NCBI GenBank assembly: GCA_950295325.1
Contig: OX485803.1
Location: 72,927,554-72,991,553 of the forward strand
Length of the DNA stretch: 64,000 nt
Direction: 5' to 3'
Origin: Polytrichum commune
Lineage: Eukaryota; Streptophyta; Polytrichopsida; Polytrichales; Polytrichaceae
The translations under genes and the position numbers were made by a program. The notes beneath the pieces were generated by a model, which worked only from the letters and a program-made list of their open reading frames with translations, ran no database searches and had not been told where the DNA came from. Of this stretch, positions 40,766 to 54,232 are shown one piece after another (position 1 is the first letter of the stretch; every line of letters starts with the position of its first letter).

Positions 40766-42759
40766 TTGTGTATGATGTTTTGAAAAATATTGCAAGGTCC
40801 AAAATGAATTGGAAGGATCGGTGAATTGGAAATACTATAACTCGTCCATCCTCACCATCACCATTGTCAAGTTGGCAGCAGATGACAAGTCACTCCATCA
40901 AGCAATTCCATTGCATCGATATCCTTAATCAAGGATGAAATTCAATTCAATCCAATCCAATCCAAAAAATCCTCCTGCAATTTAAGTTCAATTGGCCATG
41001 GTCACTATTATTCAATTGGTTCAAACTAGTAATGATCTAAGTCTAGCAGTAGCAATTTGAATATAGGAATGTGACCTACATTGAGATGAAGCTCAAAGTT
41101 TTGTCATTCAATCACATAGCTTTGTTAGCATCAATTCTAGCAATATCTTTTCTTAATCTTCTACCCCTCACTAATCCTGCATTCCAAAATTACTCTCAGG
41201 CTAAGTTTAGTGCAGAATTTGGAGAATACAGCTAACTATCCCATGAATCGTTTAATGCAAGAAATTTCTCATCACATGGACATGTGAATCTTCGAAAATG
41301 AACAGTTTTCTATGTGAATGGTTGCCATGGATGTGAGATGATAGGTTTTGAGAGCTTAATCGGTGTCGATGATGTGAAGGGTCATTGAATGTGTAAATTG
41401 ATCATGTTGTTTTATGTTTCCAATTTTGATAGATTCTCAGATCATAGAATTGGAAACGAAATGTGTTGTGACTTATGATTTGGAGAGCATTCTGACAGTA
41501 AAAAGAAGAAAAATAAATAATAACATACAATAAAAATGCTTAGTAACTTAGGTGATACCAAACAAGAATCCACATATTCCAGAACTAACTTAGATTCTAG
41601 AAGTAAAATCTAAGCCTTCGACCATACACTAGGTATATACATTGGCCACCACTTGGTAATTAGATGGCTCAAGGCACTACAAGCATGAGTGCTTGCCAAT
41701 TGACATGCATCACTGGAAACTTGTCCTATGTCACTGAAAAATTTACAAATTTATCATTATGATAGATTTGCATTCTTGTATCACTGATGTAGGATAATTG
41801 CTTAGGACTCGTATATTGGTAGTGAGGGTTATAAACAATGGTTGGTGGTTGTAATGCATGGATGTTAATCATAACCACATGTGTATTCTTACTTCATCAG
41901 TTACTCTACAAGGTGTAACTGAGGGTGATTTGTCACTAATTATACACTTTATCAAATTTGGTATAATTTTGTATGTAGTTCCTAATTATGTTATAGAGGG
42001 AGAGAATTGGAAGGTCAAAGCATGGGGGAGTGATTATGAGGCAATTATTCTTAGGTAGAGTTTACACTATCATCCATAGATTGTTTACACTAGCAATCAC
42101 TAGGTGACAACTAGAGAAGGTGGGGGGAGGGAGTCATATGACACTTGCGTTACATGACAAGTCATGAGGACCATTATAGTTATCATGACACACCAATTTT
42201 AAAGTACACCCACTCAAATGTTTAATTTCTTGTGCAAAAAATCCTTCATGTCATCACATATTCACACTTGGAGTGGGTTTATATAAGGATTTGATTTTTT
42301 TTTAAAAGGTCTTCAAACACCCATTCCAATGGACCTTAGTTTTGGACTTAAGATTGGACCAAGGTTCAATCTTGTTTTCTCAAGTTATATGGATTGTCAA
42401 TCTTTGGTGGGAAGGTAGTGCCTCATAAACCCCCTCCCCTATAGCATTTTTCATGCTTTAAACAGACTTAGACCTTGGTGTCAATAAAATAAAATAAAAT
42501 AAATGCCGGTGTTTCTTTCACCAACGTGAATGGCCAACCATTCTCCCTTACTCTTATCATGTATTACCAAGCATCAAAGTAAGGATACTATCTTCCTTTC
42601 GGAAGGGTGAATGTTCTCAACAACTTACTCAGGGGGAGGGTAGGGGGAGGGTAGGGGGAGGACAAACCGGAGGATGGGAGGGTGAAACTTGTGACTACTA
42701 TTGCTAAGCCCAGCAATGAAATTTTTGAGCCAACTTGACATCTACATTGGGGTCAAAGA
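40766..42759. other. PI31 5' flank and intergenic
   Basis: The PI31 promoter should lie just above 40766; no TATA box was assigned. A GGGGGAGGGTAG triplication lies at about 42630-42660. No gene or structured repeat was recognised. Confidence 0.45.
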
Positions 42760-43259
42760 CCATTTAAGGTATTTAGTGTCAAATGCATAATAGTGTTACT
42801 TACCCTGTTTTGAGGCGTATGCTAGGTTACACTAATGATCAACAACTTCATCATTAGTGTCAACTCATGACACTTGGCATTCACATGAGCTAACTAATAT
42901 CTTGACATGAGTATGTTCAACAATGTTATGAGGTGTATGCCTATGTTACACAATAATCTACAAGTTGACTAAAGCGTATACGAATGACATGTGGAATTGG
43001 TACGTTTAAGAATGAATGTAAAAACATGACACTTGCCATCAATAATATCTTCCCTTGCATACTAAACAACAAAACTATCATCTCAAGTATCCCAATATGC
43101 TACGCTAAATGTCATAATGTAAATGTTTTCTCACCCTCAAAAAAGTACTTATGTGAACAGATAGTATCATATTGGCAACGAACACGCGCGACACTTCGAG
43201 TCCTCTAGGCATATAATTTAGACAAATAACGTACATGACACCAAATATCATAAACAGTG
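42760..43259 (-). mobile_element. TA-inserting MITE, family D, copy 2 (reverse orientation)
   Basis: The ends are CCATTTAAGGTATTTAGTGTC and CACCAAATATCATAAACAGTG. The interior is the reverse complement of 4050-4590 and 60361-60848, including GTTATGAGGTGTATGCCTATG and GACACTTGCCAT blocks. Non-coding, 500 bp. Confidence 0.75.
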
Positions 43260-43979
43260 CAATGGGCTCAAATTGGGACAACTCAACAACCAACTTATAG
43301 GGATCTTGTATTTAAGTAAAGTTGGACATATTTTCAAAACTTGAACTTCTTGGTGGCTTCAATTCTATCAGTGGCTTCATCGATACACTTTGATATACAA
43401 AAAATGTGCGGGAGATATGTGAATCCTTAGTGATTACCTAAATATTATGCTATTAAAATACTGTGGAAATTTTAAAATATCTATTTTCTATGCTAAATAC
43501 GTATAAATAAATGTTGAATAGTGAGAATACAATCACAACAATTGCCATAATATTACTCTTCATCAACTCTGCATATTACATCAAAGGATTGTACCATATG
43601 ATATTCTCATAGTACTTATGATAGAACTCAACATGTTATAATTACGGACTTAGACTTAGTCCAGTTTTACTTAAATATCAGTTGGGAGACAATTTTTTAC
43701 TATTACCCCCCTCGGTAGGTGATACGAATCCAAACCGCTTTCCAAAGGTGGTCACCATAAACCCTCATGTAAAACCCCTTGAATCCAATCATTTCGGCTC
43801 GTGACCAATACGGTTGCTTGATTTTCAAAGTTTCGGTGGTCGTGGACCCTAGTGCAAACCCACCCTTAGAGTCTCTTGGACACCTGAAATGCGTGAAGCA
43901 ATGTGCTCAAATTACGACACTCTAAAGGTCAATGTCATCATGAAGAGTATTATGATGCCATCATGCGTTTCAATGGCCG
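43260..43979. other. Intergenic, no gene seen
   Basis: AT-rich sequence with no coding series or recognised repeat; unclassified. Confidence 0.4.
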
Positions 43980-44745
43980 AGCGGCACCACTCGGGACTCT
44001 TGGTTACCGAGCTAGCTGAAGTTTCCATATAGGCCACTCACCCACTAGATTATGGAAAATAATGGGTCACGTTGTTCACATGTGGTTAAGTACAAGCCAT
44101 CATCCAACTACAATATGGCGGTCCGCTAGGATGTGGAGGGTTGTGGACATGGGTTGTTATACTTTCATGCGCTCCCTGGAAAATCTTTAACCAACAAGTT
44201 CCGGTCACCGAAGGATTAAAGACCCGGTTTTAGAAGGAGAAGGAGGTTTTAATCCAGAGGGGAGAAATTAGTAGGTGGGCCCGGATTTGAGAAGTTCGGA
44301 GTAGCTACACAAAATGTGATATTTAGTGTTTGATAATATTTAGTGTTGGTACCACCCTACCATGCTCAACACTAATTTTCAATTCTTTGACAATTAGTGT
44401 TAGACATAAATGTGTCGCTACCTTCCCTACTGCCACTTCCCTTATTGTATCCTTTTTCTGATATCCTTACTAACACTAAATTCAAACATGTGACTTTCAC
44501 ATATTACCATAGTTGATAGTTAGTGTTTGAGTTTACATTTAATGTTACTAACTTTCATAGGGTTATTGATATTTAGTGTATGCATTCGTATTTAGTGTAT
44601 CAAACACTAAATATCATATTTTGTGTAGTTGGCACATACAAACCCTACCCCACTAGATTCCCTCTACATTTGAGCAGGTTTGTCCTCATTCACACTAGAA
44701 TATGGTGAGCAAGCAGCCTACACGGAAACTCACCCTTATTCTACT
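43980..44745. repeat. Second copy of the 6.4-6.9 kb dispersed repeat, split by a MITE
   Basis: About 43980-44305 matches about 6555-6855 (for example AAGCCATCATCCAACTACAA, GGTCACCGAAGGATTAA, GTAGGTGGGCCCGGATTTGAGA). After the MITE at 44308-44625 the match resumes with GTTGGCACATAC. The part at about 44632-44745 also matches the reverse complement of about 4650-4762 and the forward strand of about 6940-6990. Confidence 0.7.
44306..44627. mobile_element. TA-inserting MITE, family C, with empty site at 6860
   Basis: The body is 44308-44625 (318 bp), from CACAAAATGTGATATTTAGTG to CACTAAATATCATATTTTGTG, flanked by TA on both sides. The uninterrupted sequence GGAGTAGCTAGTTGGCACATA is present at about 6854-6874 with a single TA, so the target duplication is TA and the element ends are exact. 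The termini share the TAAATATCATATTTA core with families A, B and D. Non-coding. Confidence 0.88.
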
Positions 44746-47700
44746 CATAAAATGTTGCTCACTGGACTACTTTAGTACTTGAGGCATGCAAGTGTTATTC
44801 GGTTACTTTTCTTAATCGGATTCTTACATTTCATTGATGTGTGATTAGGTGACGATCAAAGAATAGACACCATAAGGACACGCGTGTGAAATGGCATTTG
44901 GAGTATGTCTTAAACTTTTTATTTGGCTACTCCACCCTCAATAGTGAACACAATGAGGAGGACCTATGTGTTTAGTTGAGGAGTCAACAAACATGCACTT
45001 CTCATAATCATAACTAAATAAAGGGAGGTTTGGTTTTCAATCCTTTTTTTTTTTGTTCATGCTTCATCATAAATTTTCATCAACAAATTCCGTTGTGTAA
45101 ATTCAATTGGTAGAAGATGGAGAACATGAAAAACAAACCGGATAACACCTACATACCTTAGAAGTGCTTCTTGGTTCAAATGCTTTCCCCCTTTTGGAGA
45201 TGGGCACTTGATGGTATTCAACTTGATAGGTAGCATACAAGCATGTCCAACCAAATAGAAGTTGCCACATAAAAGTTGACCGGAGTTGAGCAATTGACAT
45301 GGAGTGTGCATATGATTCTAGAGTATTCAAGACTCCTTGTAAAGAACCTTGATTTGCGGTCACGTGTTACAAACTAGTTTGGTTTGTGCCATACTTGCAC
45401 GGAACCTTCGAGAGTATAAAAACATAGCTTTGCATATTCCCACATTAGATGTAAGCAAAGAACATGCTAACAGGTTCACATTCACGCCAATACCTAGATA
45501 TAGGAGTCTTTTTTTCTTTTTTTTCTTTTTTTTTCTTTAAGTAAAGAGCTATGAATTGGCATGATTTGTAAGTTGATGCATCATAGATTTCCAATAAGTT
45601 TGGAGAGGGCTCAAGAAAAAGGAAAACAAGATTATTACACAACTTTCTATGAGCCACATTTATTTGAGCAAGCAAGGTGGCACAACTCGAGTCTAAGGCG
45701 AATGGGCCAAAAACAACTGCATATAACTTTGCGCCCAGTTCTCCTAAGATACGAAACATTGAGTAGTGTTAGTCTCAAGATGAGTAGCAAATGCAAAACA
45801 CGTATGTAGCCAACATCCTCGTTATTTTTGGAGTTCATATGAATAAATCGTTTGTTGTCGAAGTGAAAATGCTCTTTCATATTAAAGTATTGTATAGGTT
45901 CTCCCAGTGCTGTCGATTGTTGAATCCATAATGATTTAACAAATTTGGAGCATGTCTGTTAACTCTCTTTCAAACGCTTGTCGTTTGGGTGTCCGTTCTT
46001 AGATCCACGCCTAATCATGTACCACTATAATATATATTCTCCTTTAAGATGTGAGTAATCGAAGGAGGCCCTCTTACCTTCAACAAGATGGGTACGAGCT
46101 TTTATTGTCTCACCTCCCCTTGGGGTTTACTCCATAAATGTGGCTCACTTTGGAAGGGGGCCCATGTGGGGTCCAAAAGGCCATTTCCCTCCACCGCACC
46201 TTTAAGTCATGCCCTCGTACTTTTACTTACCTACTATGAAGACGAGACAAATAAGCTTAGTCTGTCACTTGGATGTCTTTGGCACACTCCATCCAAACTT
46301 CGAAGCTTATGTGGAAAGAGAGAATATCCGAATGGCATGACTACTTGCAAGCTTTTGGACACTTTTTATGTATAGGTGCCTCGAAAAAGGCCTAAAGAAT
46401 GTGATATTGTATGTGAGGAGCCAAGTCTAGTGACGATGTTTGCAAAACATTGGGTCCAAGATTTCACACTTTTGACTTCCCATTCCATCTCCAACAAACG
46501 GACCCTAATGGCCACTTTGCGTCTTCGTCTAAGTTATGGACGAATGAAATATTGGCGAGGAGTGTGGGATAACACCTAAAGCATCGTCGCCTTGCGTTGT
46601 TGGACCACAATGGCGTCCTTGTAAAGTGATTGACTTATCTTATTTGGGGAGTGTGTATGTTTATTTAGCAAGGCACGTCAATGTTTTCCTTCTCAACCTC
46701 ACTCTTCGACAGTGGAAAAGCATTGAGTGGATAGACCCATTTCCAATAACTGCCCCAATCATAATACACAAGGGATGTTTACATCATAGACCATGAAGTT
46801 GTCCCATGTCATAGGGCATTTTTCCATGGTCACATTTCATGGTAACACTTGCATGGTCCAATTTTTTTTAAATGTATTCTTAAAGCCTTTGGGCCCCTGA
46901 CTAGGTGCAAACCGGACGTGGACCAAGAGAAGTGATCATGCACCAAAAAGTGGATTTGGGAATTTCCTTCATGTTTGACCTTCTCCCCTTTCTTCATCCC
47001 TTCTTTCATAGTAACTATGAAAAATGTTTGGCAACATTTTTTGTTAAAAAAAAATTAAAGAAGAAGAAGAAGACATTCTTTGCGATGGTCCCTCAACATT
47101 TGCAGTGAGAGAACCTCTTTTGCCTCTCCCACTGCAAAACCCGTTGGACCATAACTTGGATAATGTAGGCCTAGAAATAGGCCTTTTTGGGGACCTCAAG
47201 TTCCATGGTCACTCTTATCATTTTTTTTCTTCTTCTTCTTGATGTAAACCGAAGTTGTCTTGGGACAAGTTCAACAACCAATCACATATTTTAGAGGAGC
47301 AAGGGACGACTTCAAGGTCCATGATGTAGGTAGCCCCATAGAGTCCCCCAAAGCCATGGAGTTCCACACTTGTAGTCGTCAATCTATAGTTTGGAATGTT
47401 GGAAATAGGTACACTTGTTATCCCAGATTGTGAGGTAGGGCTAATAGTGCATGTGGGATATTAGTGAAGGTGATACAAAATTTCCTTATGCTATGAAATT
47501 AGTGCCACCAAAACATCTAGAAAGCAATGTTCATCACGCCACTATGCACTAAAAGCACCGGCACTATTCATCATGGCATAATTCACTAATAAGCATGTGT
47601 TTGCATTTTTTTTATCACTCTACAAGCACCTTTTAGCATGCACTGATTTACTTCGATTTTGTGGTATATGAGCATGTTTCCATGAATTTAGTATCACTTG

Positions 47701-48304
47701 GTAAAAATTCAACCCCTCACTAATTTGGAGACTTGGCAAAATAGTTCATGTTTTGGGAATTAGTACCACACACAATAATTGGAATAATTAATTTATTGAC
47801 TAGGCAAGAGAGGAGTCATAGTTGTTGAGGAGTTCAACTTGATGGATAAAGTGAGTTAAAATGCATGGATTTGGGTTCCTTGAATATGGTATTGTTTGCA
47901 CTCAAGTTTTCATCTACCAATTAACAAAAATAGGTCAACCTATGTTATGAATATAGGTTGGGAGAGCACCTTGCCTTCGGAGATTATGTTATTTCAATAC
48001 TTGAAAATAAATAATGATTTCATTTGTCGTTAAACATTGTAATATCAAATTCCAAGCTAATGAAAAATCACTCAAGTAGCACACATGCACCACACTTGTG
48101 CAAAATTTCTTAAGTTATAGGAAATGGGTTTGTCCACCTCGTCTAGGGAGTGTGTAATTTAGGAAGGCATATCAATGTTTTCCTTCTCAACCTCACACTT
48201 CAATAGTGGAAAACATTGGGTCAATTTGAAGGCATGGCAACCAATGACATGGTTTGGGTTTGGCTAAAAACATTTCATCAAGTATTAAGATTTGTCACAA
48301 AATC
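44746..48304. other. Repeat-derived intergenic, no gene
   Basis: About 44785-45160 recurs at about 48940-49315, and in part at about 52850-52980 (shared: TGCACTTCTCATAATCATAACTAAATA-like, GTTGATGCTTCATCA, AATAACACCTACATACCTTA). A block of about 90 bp at about 46650-46730 (TCAATGTTTTCCTTCTCAAC) recurs at about 48150-48230. These look like remnants of one longer old repeat. Open frames up to 104 codons here have no recognisable domain. Confidence 0.5.
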
Positions 48305-48313
48305 ATATATAGT

Positions 48314-48352
<39 letters not shown>

Positions 48353-48402
48353 GTATATATATATATATATATATAGTTGTATATATATATATATATATAG
48401 TT
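48305..48402. repeat. TA microsatellite with TAGTTG interruptions
   Basis: Long alternating TA runs separated by TAGTTG, three times in a row, giving a higher-order repeat. The runs are self-complementary and prone to slippage, so length polymorphism or assembly error is likely. Confidence 0.95.
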
Positions 48403-51400
48403 GTGACTCAATCATAGTGGAGATATATGGGTGAACTGGATATTTATAATGGTCAAACATGTGAGAACCTAGGAGCTTGCCGTTGCGGGAGATAGGAGTT
48501 GGCCGGCTTGTTCATGGCCGTTCAAGGTGTTCACCTCCAAAAGGAGGTAGTAGTCATTGGAATCCGTCTAATTCTCATAATGCATGTTTCATGAAACATG
48601 CATTGACTTACACCAACTCAATAACGAGTAAGACCATAATCTACACTGGTGGTAACATCGGAATTGTCTTTCTTTCTTTTCTTGTAGCGTAGTTGTGAAG
48701 GGAAAGAGACTCTTGTTTACTTCGTCATTTTATTGGGAGGTCCAATATGAAAGTTTAATGACAAAGAGAATCTTCACAATGATAATGAGTGAGAAATTAT
48801 ATGAGGTCTAAAAATTGCAAGGAATAAGGCTACACACACTCTCTAGAATTGTTACTTTCCTAATCTTGTGGTACATATCCTACAAGGAGCGAGTGCATAT
48901 CTAAAAAAAAGTGTGTCCAATACATGGTTAAGATGTGCTAAGGTATGCAAGTGTTATTTGGTTACATTTCTTAATTGGACACATGTAGTTGACTTATGTG
49001 TGATGAGGTGAGGATTATGACCAAACATCTTAAGAATGCATGCTCAAAGATAGTGGACTGCATTTTTAAATTCTATTGACAACTCCACGCTCAATAGTGA
49101 AGTCAATTGGGAGGACCTATGTATTCAGTAAAGGCATCAACGAACATGCACTTTCGATAGCCATAACTAAATAAGGGAAGATCCAATTTTTGATATGACT
49201 TTTGTGGATGTTTCATTATAGACTTGTTGATGCAACACAGTTCGTAGACGCAATTTTGATCAATAGAAGGTGGAGAGCAATAAAAACTAGCATAATAACA
49301 CCCATATACCTTAATGAATTGAGTTTGGATAGGGGACCAAAAAACTACTCACCAAAATAATGAGATTTTTTTGCATTTCTAAACAACCCCTTGGCATGAA
49401 TGAGATAGATAAGACAAACGACCCTTACTCAACTACTTTTCTTAATAGAACACATGCATTCGAGTGTTGTGTGATTTGGTGTGGCTTCAAGAACAATCAC
49501 CAAAAAGACATGTATTCAGAAGAGATTAAATTGCGTGCTCAAAATATGATAACCATTATGGTTGAGGCATCTATAACCAACAACATAAGAGACTTTGCAT
49601 TTGTTTATGAGGAGTACTAAATGGAATTATTCTTCTTGCAAAGAGAAACCGATTCTAAGAAGAATACAAATAAAATAGTATAAAAATCCATGAATATGGA
49701 ATTGCCACAAGTTTCAAAGCATTAAACTTAGGGTAACAATAATTGATTTATAGATCAACCCCTAGCGGCTCATCTAAATGTCAATGCTTAATTATGACAC
49801 TTATCAAAGCTCTTAAGAAAGTAATCAATCAAAAATTGTCACCACATAACCCTCAACTCCGTTTACTTAAAAAATATAGATCTCGTCCATATCAGCAATT
49901 CATGACCCTAGCGAGTGGTTAAATGGACCTGGTCGACTATGGATGCCTTGACCTTATAGATGAAAGACTAGTTGAACACCGCCAAAATAGCGCCTTGCCC
50001 CTTGAACATAACTATCAAACCTCAATTACTAGACATAAGCCTGACATAAAGTTAACACAATACCGGCAACTTGCAAGAGTCAGCTAGAAAGAGTGATACA
50101 AAAGTGTGCTTCAAATGTGTAAAGTACTTAAACATGTCTTTGAAGTTTATAAATAGTTCACATCTCCAAGGACATTAAACACGCAATTACCTAGTGCAAG
50201 ATGATTTGCAAATTATGGTGGTAATTTTTCTCATAATTTTTGGAGCTCATATGAACATCTTATTTGTTGGCTCTGTCTGTAGGATAGAGGCTATGCATCA
50301 ACTTCTTCGTTTCAAGAGCAAATTTCCTAACCACTTTGCGTTCACACTTGAACGTTACTTGTTCTTGTTATTTTTGGCCCACTTTATTTAATGTGGATGT
50401 TAACTATAATTATATATGTGGGGCCATTCACGGTTGGGGTACTACTTTTGGGCGTCTAACGGAAAACGGACTTTTTTGGATAACTTCACATGCTTGGTAT
50501 GCTTAGATTTGTATTGTGAAGCATATTTTGGATCATACCTACATTTCATACTCCATATCGAGTACACTGACAAAGGTAATTTAGAATGAATAGGGTCATC
50601 TAAGATATCCTTTTGATTCCTTAAAGGACATTCAGGAGTGTTGTCTTAATTGTTCACCTTAGGATCAAGGAATGAAAAGGACAACAAGAATCAATCGAAA
50701 CGATCCCAATTTTTTTCCTCACACTCGTCGTTCAAGTGTGTACCAATAGAACCAAACATGTATTGAATAGCAATTGCCCAACTTTACATGTGGCACCAAA
50801 CATGTCCAAATATACATATACTCACGGCCACACGTAAAAGGAACGTCTAGTATTAGAATTGGACAAAAAAATTTATATGAATGGACACATGACACTTTTA
50901 CCAAGGTACCAAGGTACATAACAGGAAATAATTGACCACCAATGCACACCTAAATAGCAAAAAAATGCCACTGATGTGGCCTAGGGTTTAGGGTTTAGGG
51001 TGATTATTAAATAATAATAAAAATCTTTCTTGATAAAGCTTATGAACTATCTACTTATTTATGTAAAATTTATTGATCAAATAATAGTAAATCATGATAA
51101 AAACCAAGATCAATGCGACATAGTCCTTAAGTCCTTTGTCCCGAAAGTAGTACCCTGATCATGAATGGCCCCATGTATATGTGTGTATATATATATATAT
51201 GTATATGTATGTGTATGTGTATATATAGAACTATAATTGCTCCCTAAAATGCATTGAAAGAAATCTAGTTAACTATAGTTATTTCGGCAGTTCTTGATTA
51301 TTTATTCTAAAAACTTCGGGTGATATCAAAATCCTTGACCTGCATTTGAGAAGAAGGTGCACAAAATCCAAGAAAGGTTTGGTATAGTATATAGCCATGG

Positions 51401-53266
51401 ATTGGCATGAGCAAAGTGGACAACTATAATTGTAGTCTTTCATAGTAAAGGACAGAGCCTCACGGTTCTACCGTTTTCTTGTTAGTAAAGTGAAGTGCAT
51501 AATATTATTTAGATCCGTATTAGTGTTATGTGGGACTGACAATATTCCATGGAATATTATTAGTCCCACATAACATTGTTACAGATGTGAATGATGTAAT
51601 GTGAGGTGAGGTCATCATTTTTTTTAATAATAGTACATACTGTCAATGCAAAAGTGATGGTTGAATAGCATATTGTGAATTACAAAAAGCATGCATTATT
51701 CGTCCTATAGTGGTGGGTGGTTGGGTTAGAACTAAGAATGAACCCCAACAAGACATGTGCTCAAAAGAGATTGGCGTATGTGCTCAAAGTTTACGATCAC
51801 TCTAGATTAAATAATCAACATGCATGCACTTTTGATAATTGTGGCCAAGGCCCACACCATACTTGGGGTTGGATTGAGGGCCAACCGTGAACCCTAAGAA
51901 TTTCAACCATGGAATTGTTTTGTTTCATCGAATCTATTGCGAGGGCTTTATACGGGTTGCATATGAACACATACTCATCAAATGTGGTGTCCTAGGTGGC
52001 ATAAATTTGGAACCAAATCTTTGGGCCAACTTTGGAAAACCAAGACAATGGTGATCAAATTCACTCACCCACATGGTCGACAATGCTTTTGTCCATAACA
52101 TCAAAAGCCATGCCCATTGTCTTCATTTATTGAAGAGGGTCTTAGAATATTATTTTAAAAAACAATGTTAAATACACAAAACCCACTACACAAATCCACA
52201 CCTACATCTACAAAATAAATGAACAACAAGGTATTTTTTTTCGTACATCATCAAAACTTTGCAATACTCATCAAATAGAATCCAAAAGGCAAACAAGTAG
52301 GTAGCTACCATTTTGGGTGTGTTGAGAATTATGGAAGAGAGTGACTTGGAGCAATAGGGAGAATATTGTGAGCAATTCATTTGACTTTATCAATGGTTTG
52401 TTTCTTCACATGTTGCGGCACGTGAGTCGTGAGAGCATGAGCAAAACTAGTTTGATATTACATGTTCCGATGAGTTGTTTGCGCCAATGATTTCAATTCC
52501 ACCCTTTTATGATGCCTCCCATGGGGGTTAGGTGAAATGTAGTGAAGCCCGCCACACCCCATATATGGTTAATTTATAAAATTTGACAATAGAATTTGAT
52601 ACATAGACCCCGATTTAGTATAGTGGGACTACTTGGGACCCCAATTTAGTCTAATTGGGATTAATTAATCACACATCTATGGGGGCACCTCTCATGGTAG
52701 GTGTCATGATTTGAAATCCTCAGAGGAACATTGGGACCTAAAATTGGGCCCTCGTAACTTTACATGTGATAAGGTTGGGCCTGCAAAAAATTGATATGGG
52801 TTGGATTGAGGGCTTAACTGCAACTAAGTGGGCCTAAATCAAGGGAAGTCCACTTGTCAATATGATTTTTGTTGATGCTTCATCAAAGATGTGGTAATAC
52901 AACACAAGTTTCATTATGTAAATATAATTGATAGAAATTAGGGAACGTGAAAACGACTTGAATAACACCCACATACCTTATAGTTAATTCATTTGACGAG
53001 AGAGAGAGAGAGAGAGTTTCTATGAGTGTACCTCTCATTCATCCAACATAAAGCCCTGAAATGATATGTAGTCGAGAGGTTATTTTTTAAAACTTGATTT
53101 GAATTTAGTATTAGTTTTAAAGTCCTTGAATTGGTCTATTTGATGTCATTTGAGATGAATTAGCACTAAGCCCATAGGGGGTCAAGTTTTTATGTTGGAT
53201 GGATGAGAGAAACGCTAGTATACGATAATTCCCTCTCTCCTCCCAACATAACAATATCTTATATAT

Positions 53267-53268
<2 letters not shown>
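48403..53268. other. Repeat-rich intergenic, no gene
   Basis: Contains the second copy of the 44.8-45.2 kb repeat (about 48940-49315), a truncated piece of the hAT-like family H (about 51230-51292, with CTAGTTAACTATAGTTATTT), a second TA-rich run at about 51180-51230, a short telomere-like stretch (about 50982-51000) and a GA run at about 52999-53017. Open frames are at most 86 codons and unrecognised. Confidence 0.5.

Positions 53269-53301
<33 letters not shown>
53269..53301. repeat. GA microsatellite
   Basis: A perfect GA run of about 16 units, next to the left end of the tandem array. Confidence 0.95.
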
Positions 53302-53304
<3 letters not shown>

Positions 53305-53310
53305 TTAGGG

Positions 53311-53873
53311 CCGGTTCACATGGGGTTTCAAGTACCAAGTCCTACTCATGTTAGCAAGTCCCAACATGGAGGCAAAGCCCCAACTTTTGAGCCTCATTAA
53401 ACTATTAAAATACGACTAGTTATCGTTAAAGTCATATCTTAATTATTTTATGCAAAAATTGTGGAACTACCGTAGTGTCAAGAGTTGGGTTTAACTTTTT
53501 GCTTGACCCAACGCTCAACACGAGTCTCAAACCTCACCTCCAAAAAGTGTTGCCATGTAGGCATCCATGTCATACTTGGGACTTAGAGTCAATTCACACG
53601 GGGTCCCAAGTCCCACTCATGTTAACAAGTCCCAACATGGAGGCAAAGTCCAACTTGTGAGCTTCAAGAAACCACTAAAACGTGCTTAATTATCATTAAA
53701 GTCAAAATTTGATTATTCTATGCAAAAATATTGTGGGACTTGCGTAGTTGGATCTTGCTTTGTGCTTGACTCAACTCACAACACAAGTCCCAAGCCTCAC
53801 CTCCAAAAAGTGTTGCCATGGAGACATCCATGTCATAGTTGGGACTTAGAACTTGGGACCTTGTGTGAAGTGG
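53311..53873. repeat. Two tandem units of about 280 bp
   Basis: Units at about 53311-53595 and 53596-53873 share GTTCACATGGGGTTTCAAGT-like starts, CAAGTCCCAACATGGAGGCA, CCTCACCTCCAAAAAGTGTT and GACTTAGA blocks. Their ends merge into the 92-bp repeat that continues at 54233. Confidence 0.75.
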
Positions 53874-54232
53874 TAAGGGCCGGTTCACACTATGGCCAAA
53901 CTTCGAGAGGAGAAGCGTTTGGACCAATGAAAATGCATAAATGTCCAAAGTCTGTCCTCTCGGCCTTCACATTAGAGGCCGAAGTCCAAAGCACGTCGCC
54001 TCCAAAAGAGCCTAGGTGGCAGCACTTTTAGGAAGTTATGGCGCCAAGAGTTCGGCCTCTCGAGCCAAGTTTGGGTCAAGCAAAATGCTCGACCCAAACT
54101 TCCGTCGAGAGGCCGAACTTTTTTTTCATTAAAATATTTAAAATCTGAATATAGCTTCTCCTCTCGACATAGTTTGGTCTAGAAAAGTGACGCTTCTCCT
54201 CTCGACTTGGGCATAGTGTGAACCGGCCCTAA
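53874..54232. mobile_element. PIF/Harbinger-like MITE (family G), in tandem array
   Basis: The body is 53877-54229 (353 bp), from GGGCCGGTTCACACTATGGC to the complement GCATAGTGTGAACCGGCCC. TAA flanks both sides (53874-53876, 54230-54232). The neighbouring array unit at about 54494-54512 shows the empty site GAAGTGGTAAGTCCCAACT. GGGCC termini with a 3-bp TWA duplication fit Tourist/PIF-Harbinger MITEs. Its ends resemble the 1.9 kb element at 18271-20197. Confidence 0.88.

Noticed and set aside
46088..46579. Two adjacent plus-strand frames (95 and 67 codons) as a split gene
   Set aside because: No splice sites, no recognisable domain, and the surrounding DNA is repeat-derived.
44785..49315. 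LTR retrotransposon with LTRs at about 44785-45160 and 48940-49315
   Set aside because: The two similar segments are in direct orientation, but there is no TG...CA boundary, primer-binding site, polypurine tract or gag/pol frame between them, and a third partial copy at 52.9 kb argues for a dispersed repeat.
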